Shown here: piece after piece, positions 57,600 through 64,000 of the stretch
How the letters are laid out: every line of letters begins with the position of its first letter
Position numbering within the stretch: the first letter of the stretch is position 1
Source of the DNA: Datura wrightii
Taxonomy: Eukaryota; Streptophyta; Magnoliopsida; Solanales; Solanaceae
Direction of reading: 5' to 3'
Assembly (NCBI GenBank): GCA_035772735.1
Contig: JASDFA010000016.1
Span: forward strand, 142,302,501 to 142,366,500
DNA length: 64,000 nt
Program-made: the position numbers and the translations under genes
The notes under the pieces: generated by a model
What the model saw: the letters and a program-made list of their open reading frames with translations, nothing else
What the model was told of the DNA's origin: nothing
Database searches by the model: none

Positions 57600-60200
57600 T
57601 ATTATACAGGAGAAACTAACAAATAATCTATCTGTATAGCTAGAGCTTTATCTGGCCTTCTGGGCCATATGCTAATGCTACTCGCTGCTGGAATAAGCTG
57701 TATGACTGTCTGCACACCACGTGCACGTATCTAATCAGAGGATCCTGATGGTGATCATGATCTCTAATAAGTTGGCTAAATGACTGTGAATAACTTAATA
57801 ACTAGGCTGAATGAACCGAATGCTGAAGTAGTCTAACAACGCTCTAAACGTCTTACTCGGGCATCTGTCGCTCATGCATAACTGCGGGTTGTGGACAGCT
57901 AACTGTTTTGTTACTCCAATGGGACAACTGTAGAGCTGTGCTTAGTCGAACTTACCCTCAGGCGATCAGCCCCTAAATCTTCACAAAGAGCCAACCGATT
58001 TCCTTGATTTAGTAAACACTGTGCTAGTAGAGTACTACTAATTCCTTATGTCTGGATAAACTTGGATCTATAATGCTGTTCTAGGAAATTCTCGGTCTTA
58101 TGAGCAATTCTGTAAATACTGGCCTTCTCCTGGGACTCTATATCTAAATATCTTACGGGAACCGGCTGGGGTACTAGTCTGTCACTGACTACTGATGTGT
58201 ACCCTTTCTTTGGGTACCCATGGTTTTGTCTGACCGGGATGGCTAGCTGAATTGCGGGGTGTTCTATATGATAACTGCTAAGTTGACTAAGGCTGACTCT
58301 CACCTACAAGGATGGAAAAATGATGTACGACCAATTAACATACTAGAAAATTCTGGTGTTACTAACCTCTGGAGTATGCTTATTCGTTCTTTATCTCTGG
58401 TTCTAGCACATTCGATAATGTTACTAGTCTTTAGGGGTGCTTCACTGCTAGTACAGGCGCCAGCTGGTCGATAGACCGCCTAACTATGCCCGTATCATCT
58501 AACCACCTGATTCAGGCTACTAACTCTTGTGAGCTTCTGAAGTCTAAATCTGGCAACACACATATAAGTCCATTAACTCAATAAACTGAGAACTGAGAAA
58601 GTTTCTATGGCTTCATACGTGGATCACACTTACCCTACCCCCTTTTCTGGTGAGGGGTCCTACAGTAAGATCTGTATATACTTCCTAGCAGTTAACCAAA
58701 ATCTGTGTAACTGTAACCCCTATTGGCAGCTACTCACAGCATATCTGATATATATATATATCAACAACTAAGTACAATACATACTGAATTTTGTAGTAAT
58801 ACGTAATCTCTGACATGCTTTACTGAATTTCATACTTCACATGATATACTGCTTCTACAGTCTAATTATATCTCCTGTCCTCTCGTACCATTTAATCGGA
58901 TTTTTGTCCCATTCTGGAAGAAACAAACACATGCACTTTAGTTATGATCTGCCATTTGAAATTTCGCCACTCTTACAATGTGGGGTCAACATTCGAACCT
59001 TGTGGCCTTACCTGGCATTATATTAAGGGCCCGTGACTGTCTGTTGGACTTTGTCTCTAGGCCATACTAGATTAGAGCCTCTGTGTCGGCACTCTCCTAC
59101 CTTCCCCCTAGGCAGACATGCCACAACATTCTGGACTACGACCTTACTGTCTCTTAGCTGTCAGTCCGAGGCTTAGTCCTTAATACACGATGTTCTATTA
59201 ATCTGGAGGTGATTCTAATTTCCCCCCTCAAAATTGGTATTCATACTCACCATTATCCTCCTTAAACTGAACTTTGGGGTTCAAGGTACCTGCCTTACAT
59301 TGTCAATAAGGTTACCAGTCAAGTTTCAACCTATGCTTCTTCTGGCTTGCAGTCGGACCCATCTTATTCATATAACCTCCCTATCTTTTGATATCACAGC
59401 TAGGATTATAATTATTATCTTGCAGACGTATCCTGCCATCGTTAGCATGGTACGATGGATTCAACCTTTTTCTGACTTAAACTTGACTATTACTGAAAGT
59501 TCATCATTGACGGATCTCCTACACCCACTTCGAGTAATCTAGCGGTCTTACTCGCTCTTCTGACTTGTCACCATGAAGGTCTGCACAACTTACCTAATCA
59601 TAGGGCTCCTTACTCTTTCTAACACTTTCTGGAATCAACCAATCCCTCTTCACTTATTGCTTACTTTGGGCAACATCACCTCAATCCTTATGCCCTTTGC
59701 TATACTAGAATCAAAACTAAGAGGCAGGAACAACCTTTTCTTACTGCAACAGAACGAAAACATGGAACTGTACAACATCAGAAAGGATGGAGGTGGGAAT
59801 CCTACATTTCCCTCTCTTTCTCACATCTATGCGATAATCTAATATTATCTGTCATCTTAGTCAGATCATATATATATAACAAATAAATCAACTCATATAT
59901 ACGCTATGCTTCTGACTTCCTACTCTGAAGTTGTAGAAATATACTGGGGGATGGTACTGATAGAGGTATCACATTGCGAAGTCCCTGATACCTCCTCCTA
60001 CTGTTGTAGTTACCCTGCAACTACCTGGTGCCATCTTTTGCTGCTATATCCAATCTTCTGCCTGTGATAGGATGTCGCTGATCTGACTTTGTATTTGTAA
60101 CCAAAGAGTATGATAAGTTTTAGGGACTCAACCCTATACTGTACTGCTCTATAGCATGACTGAATAAGAAGAAAGAGTAACTATCCTATCATGCCTTGCA
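57600..60200. other. Unrecognised segment inside E6
   Basis: About 2.6 kb occupying the place of gag, protease and the RT catalytic domain. Longest open frame is 102 codons, none with a recognisable motif. Composition is like the E6 LTR, and a TA run with LTR-like phrases (58745-58860) hints that part derives from LTR sequence. No LTR ends, terminal repeats or target duplication found by eye. Confidence 0.5.
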
Positions 60201-60209
60201 GCCTCCTGT

Positions 60210-60240
60210 CTATAGTATGTGGTGCACAACACATCCATAG
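60210..60240 (-). promoter_or_regulatory. E6 leader hairpin with GTGCAC loop (dimerization-signal candidate)
   Basis: In element sense: CTATGGATGTG, loop TTGTGCAC, CACAT(A)CTATAG. An 11-bp stem with one bulged A and one G-U pair, 8-nt loop ending in self-complementary GTGCAC, 47 nt from the primer-binding site. Same place and form as in E1 and E7 but with a different palindrome. Confidence 0.6.
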
Positions 60241-60287
60241 GCAAGACTCTACTTAGCACGGCTAGCAGACTCCCTAGGATACGGCCT

Positions 60288-60299
60288 GCTCTGATACCA
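60288..60299 (-). other. E6 primer-binding site, initiator tRNA-Met
   Basis: TGGTATCAGAGC in element sense, a perfect match to the tRNA-iMet complement, 4 bases from the LTR. Confidence 0.95.
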
Positions 60300-60303
60300 A
60301 GTT

Positions 60304-62838
60304 TGTCACTCCCCGCCTTGGGAGGCATGACTGGCACCTGGTGCCCTTACTAAGACCTGAACTGCTGGACTCCTGAGCCTAAGCACTTCTGATGCCAGGC
60401 TGGCTCTAAATCCTTGATTCAAGAAAATGACAGACTATATAACGGTTGTAAATACAGCCTCCGACCGACTAGGCCTATAGCCTCCTGTAAGAAAACAACA
60501 GCTACCCAGAACAACTAAATCAATAGGGAACCTATGCAGGCAAACAAGGCCACCATGTTGTCTAGTTATTTCTGAATCAAGAAAACAAATGCTAAACTGC
60601 TACATGACCAGCAAGATCACTACTACCGACTTAATAAGGCCCCACACGGCCATCATAAACAAACTAAAAAAGACACACGGCCTCACACGACCGGTACAGC
60701 TAACCACAGGGAATATACAATCTACAAGCCTCTAAGAATACTTATAAGATGGTCGGGATAGGGCCCCGGCCTACCCATCCTATACAACAAAAGAAAAGGA
60801 ATAAACCTCTAGCTGTCTATCTCCGGATGACAGGAGCTGATGACTCTATGTGCTGGCTGGAACTACAAGGGATCTGCTCGTCGTCTATGTGTACCTGCAG
60901 GCAAGTAATGCAACGCCCCAAAATGGGGGTCAGTACCGCTGGTACTGATTATGCAAAGCAACAACTGGGAAATAACTGAAGACAAGCAATATAACTGATA
61001 GAACTGAAGTAGAAAGAAATAGACTGTAACTGACTAAAAGTATGAGTTTAAGTCTGACCTCAACTATGCTGAAAGGAGTAGGAGTCGTACCTGGTAACTT
61101 GGCATTCTACTGTCTATCTACTCATAACTAACATAACATGGCATAATATAGCATAACATAACATAACATAGCACACATAAACCTTACTTGGCCCCCATAA
61201 GCCGGAAGGTACAACCAACACGCAATCTATACCCCTACCCCTGGTCATCCCATCTCCTGTAGTAACTATAAGCATCCTGCCGGTCCCTTGGGTATGCACT
61301 TGGGCCCGCTGAGCCCCTGACTATAACTGTACCTGAGTCCAGAGGACTCCTGAATCAACACCCCGGGCGTACCCGCTCAACGAGGGTGTATAAAAGCCGA
61401 CCAAGGCAAAATATGGGGAAACTGGCATCCCATCTTCATCCCCTAGGGGACGGCATGCCACTCCATAGAGCGACGTTTCCTCGCCCTTTGGCAGACTAAT
61501 CGATACAGCTATTAACCCTAGGGTGGTCATGGATGCTAGGTAATCCAACCCAAAATAATCCAGTCAAGTCTCAACTGATAATACTAATTGTGTACGATAC
61601 ATGCTGAAACTGATGATAGTAATGTGTATATATATAATACATGCTGAAATGATAATGGTATATATATAATTTCTATCAAACTGTGCTGAATCTAATACTA
61701 GAAACAAGATATAATATTTCTGTTGAGAATCATGTTGTATAACTAAGTTTCATGGTAAACATGATTTACTATTTCTAACATGCTTTCTAAAATTCATATT
61801 AAGTTGTTATTCTATTTATGAAATACTTTACAGGAACTTATATTGCTTTGCTAAGTTTCGGCTGAACACGATAATATCCTGACGTGCTTTACTAAATTAC
61901 ATACTGGGCATGTTGTACTATTTCTGAAACTTTGTACAAGAATTTATATCATGCTAGTAAATTTCATGCTACCCATGAAATGATGTTTCTAACATTATAC
62001 TAAAATTTATACTAAACATAATATGAGGTTTTTGAAACATTCTACTGGCACTTCAACTATTTTACTATACCGAAACTACTGGCATGCCAAAGAAACTGGC
62101 TTTACATACCTCAGTTACTGACTTCTTGGCTAAGTGGTGTAGCTTAGACAATATCCAGCTATTTCTTCCAACTGCGTTCATATTTATAGCAATTAGAACT
62201 AAACTCACCAATATTCTGTAAGAAAAAACTACTTTGAATATATATATATATGTATATTGCCCAAACATTGACTTATCGAAAAACAACTGAAAACTCGCTA
62301 TTTCTCAGAAGTCCAGAAGGGAGAAATACTCACTTTAGGGATAGGAGTATATTGGCACTAATTTGGAGCAATTCCACTTACCTTAGCTCGGTAGGGCGAC
62401 GGTTCGCAGGCCGAATTTCATGAAACTAACTCCAGGAATGCTCCCTGCAGCTTGATACTTCACAACCCAAGATTAATTCGAGTTTGGACCGAGATTAACG
62501 GCATAATCAGAAGGAATTTATATCAAACCCTTCATCCTCTTTGTTTTTTGTTTGCTTACTGGAAATTATCTGATAATTATCACAAAAAAACGAAGTGGGG
62601 GCTTTATATACTAAAGGCTGAACCTCACCTCTGTGGCACGTTGGCCATCGCGGAGGTGTGCCCTCCATGACACGTTGGCCATCGCATAGGGGGCCTGCCT
62701 AGCCTGCTCTTGCGATAGTTCAACGTGGCGCTTGTCCGGTCTTTCCCCGGGCCTCTTTCTAGCATGTATGGAATTCTAAAATTCTTAACCAACATGCGAA
62801 TAGGCCATCTAAATATCAAGAATTTACGGGGTGTAACA
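60304..62838 (-). repeat. E6 5' LTR
   Basis: Partner of 52531-55059. GC-rich module at 62745-62621, TATA box 62611-62601 in element sense. Outer edge abuts TSD CCCAA. Confidence 0.93.
62601..62611 (-). promoter_or_regulatory. E6 5' LTR TATA box
   Basis: TATATAAAGCC in element sense, directly downstream of the GC-rich module; identical to the 3' LTR copy. Confidence 0.7.
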
Positions 62839-62843
62839 CCCAA

Positions 62844-62928
62844 GCTCCCCATCCGTAACCTGTCCGAACAAGGGGCACACTAGTGTTGGTGGGGCTGGCT
62901 AACCTCCGTTGGTTCTTCGGGGAGACAT
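62844..62928 (-). pseudogene. E7 gag, N-terminal end
   Basis: Start at 62928 (MSPRRTNGG), a stop, then PAPPTLVCPLFGQVTDGEL up to the E6 target duplication. Equivalent to MPPRRGKGRR in E2. Confidence 0.7.
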
Positions 62929-63033
62929 GCTTCTACATATGCATATAACATGAGTTAGGAGAGTTGAGCTTCATAGCACGAGGTAGAATCATGAAAGAAG
63001 GGAAGTTTCCTAAAAAAATTTGTAGCCTCTTAA

Positions 63034-63063
63034 TCATAAGTGTGGCGCGCTTCACACCCATGA
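63034..63063 (-). promoter_or_regulatory. E7 leader hairpin with GCGCGC loop (dimerization-signal candidate)
   Basis: In element sense: TCATGGGTGTG, loop AAGCGCGC, CACACTTATGA. An 11-bp stem with two G-U pairs, 55 nt from the primer-binding site. Confidence 0.6.
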
Positions 63064-63118
63064 AAAAGACTCTACTTAACGTGGCTTTTGGATACCCTAG
63101 TACACTTCAAAATCTAAT

Positions 63119-63130
63119 GCTTGGATATAA
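63119..63130 (-). other. E7 primer-binding site, decayed
   Basis: Plus-strand GCTTGGATATAA aligns with GCTCTGATACCA of E6 at the same distance from the LTR edge; about 8 of 12 bases agree. Confidence 0.5.
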
Positions 63131-63134
63131 AGTT

Positions 63135-64000
63135 TTTCATGACCTAAGTTGAGACCGCAGGCCAAGACACGAAACCTAGAACCATGAATGGCTCCAAGTC
63201 AACCCATGGTGTGAACATAGTGACTAAAGAGCATATATTAATGGAAACTGGTGTTGTAAACATGAATATGAAAAAGACTGCATACATGAAGATCATAAAT
63301 AGATTCAACACTTACAAGTTGAGCTCCTACATATTGTCTGAAAAGCATCTAACATAATTGAAGAACTGATGGGGCAATACCTCTAACTAGCTTGATAAAA
63401 GTCTGAAATTGAAATAACATAAACAAACACTAAGATGAAGGTCCTCGGATGATGAGGTCTCACCAATAGCAGGAACTGAACTAGAAAGATGGGATGTTGA
63501 ACTAACGGTGGAATTGAGTTTGAGTGTCTAAACTTGTATCATGAAACAATACAACATAGAGTATGTAGTCAGGACTTATAATGTGCTGAGTATGCAAGGT
63601 TAGTAAAAATGGACTAATAAAATACATAAGAGTTCAAAGCATGAAGTGATAATCATAACATAAACATGAGGGCTCAAAGTTTTCAAAACTATGCATAAAC
63701 TAGTCATAATTGTAATCATAAGAGGAACCTTGTAAATCATAACTTGAGCCAAAGAATCTTAAACATGATAATGCATAAATCATAAGGGAGAAATCAGAGG
63801 ACTCGTCTTAACCGACACCATCATGACAGAGCTTACATGATGCCCTAGCTATCTCACTCAAGTGGGAAGAGCCATCCCAAGCATGCCAAGGCGAGGCATG
63901 TAAATGAAATGATATCACTATTAGGGACCCCATAGGGTCAACTAAGAATATAAATCTACAGTGGCACACAGTTCTAAGTCCTTAGAGTTTACCTGAACGT
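63135..64000 (-). repeat. E7 5' LTR, cut by window edge
   Basis: Starts TTTCATGACCTAAG (aligns with TGTCACGACCCGAG of E2) and is collinear with 46910-47525 from about 63380. The first 245 bases have no counterpart in the 3' LTR, which lost its outer end. Confidence 0.8.

Larger units (their letters stand above)
52531..62838 (-). mobile_element. E6: Ty3/gypsy element nested in E7 gag, N-terminal half of coding region replaced
   Basis: LTRs 52531-55059 (2529 bases) and 60304-62838 (2535 bases), both TGTCAC... to ...TGTAACA, perfect target duplication CCCAA (52526-52530 and 62839-62843), primer-binding site and polypurine tract in place. The interior holds the 3' half of pol only (57590-55360); the 2.7 kb from there to the leader is unrecognised. 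Setting E6 and one CCCAA aside, E7 gag reads on in frame. Confidence 0.93.
46910..64000 (-). mobile_element. E7: Ty3/gypsy (Del/Tekay-like) element, right end outside window, split by E6
   Basis: In element sense: 5' LTR (64000-63135, continuing beyond the window), decayed primer-binding site, leader hairpin, gag (62928 onward, continuing at 52530-51939 beyond E6), an unidentified 0.9-kb segment where protease and RT should be, RNase H and integrase (51000-49090), 3' LTR (48795-46910, lacking its outer 240 or so bases). Confidence 0.8.

Noticed and set aside
59234..59842. Adjacent plus-strand ORFs (about 100 codons each) as a hidden gene in E6
   Set aside because: Low-complexity hydrophobic readings without domain signal; no splice or start context that I can support.
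60288..60299. tRNA-Met gene fragment
   Set aside because: Same reason: a 12-base primer-binding site beside an LTR.
1..64000. Organelle DNA insertion, rRNA, host protein-coding gene
   Set aside because: I saw no plastid, mitochondrial or rRNA-like stretches, nor any multi-exon host gene; all recognisable protein similarity is to transposable elements.

Overview
The window looks like an intergenic, retrotransposon-dense stretch of a large plant nuclear genome. I see no host gene, rRNA, tRNA gene or bacterial-type operon. Recognisable coding sequence is decayed transposable element protein: Ty3/gypsy gag-pol of the Del/Tekay chromovirus type, an Athila/Tat-like protease, an extra ORF of the 'putative plant transposon protein' type, and CACTA (En/Spm) transposases. 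The family mix suggests a Solanaceae genome, but that is inference and cannot be proved from the window. I name the elements E1 to E7 plus a CACTA element.

Layout. (1) 1-28746 is one minus-strand Ty3/gypsy element, E1, cut by the left window edge and split by two insertions. A CACTA transposon (about 942-8485) lies between its protease and reverse transcriptase. A second gypsy element, E2 (12571-28707, TSD TCTAG), lies inside its 5' LTR. E2 is split in gag by E3 (19343-25297, TSD TGATA), a non-autonomous LTR element with a tRNA-Asp-type primer site. (2) About 28766-37770 is E4, a minus-strand element with an extra ORF, interrupted by a plus-strand LTR (34355-36770). (3) About 37770-39356 is a minus-strand gypsy LTR fragment. 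(4) About 39357-46680 is E5, a plus-strand relative of E4 with a protease remnant, an internal TATA box, the extra ORF and a 3' LTR. (5) 46681-46909 is the end of a plus-strand LTR. (6) 46910-64000 is E7, a minus-strand gypsy element cut by the right window edge and split in gag by E6 (52531-62838, TSD CCCAA).

Nearly every ORF is broken by stops and frameshifts, so no autonomous element is visible. Several cis-acting signals remain legible: LTR pairs, exact TSDs, primer-binding sites, polypurine tracts, TATA boxes and 5' leader hairpins. They allow an order of insertion to be read (E1 before E2 before E3; E7 before E6).

The most interesting observations are in these signals. Four separate gypsy leaders carry, 47-61 nt from the primer-binding site, a hairpin with a 9-11 bp stem and an 8-nt loop holding a self-complementary core (GCGCGC twice, GTGCAC once, a degraded ACGTAC once). 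It resembles a retroviral dimerization-initiation hairpin. Several LTR families carry a GC-rich module of short reiterated words on the upstream side of the core promoter, each family with its own word. E3, E4 and E5 carry two copies of a polypurine-tract-like motif 1.6-2 kb apart. E4 and E5 share an internal TATA box ahead of the extra ORF.
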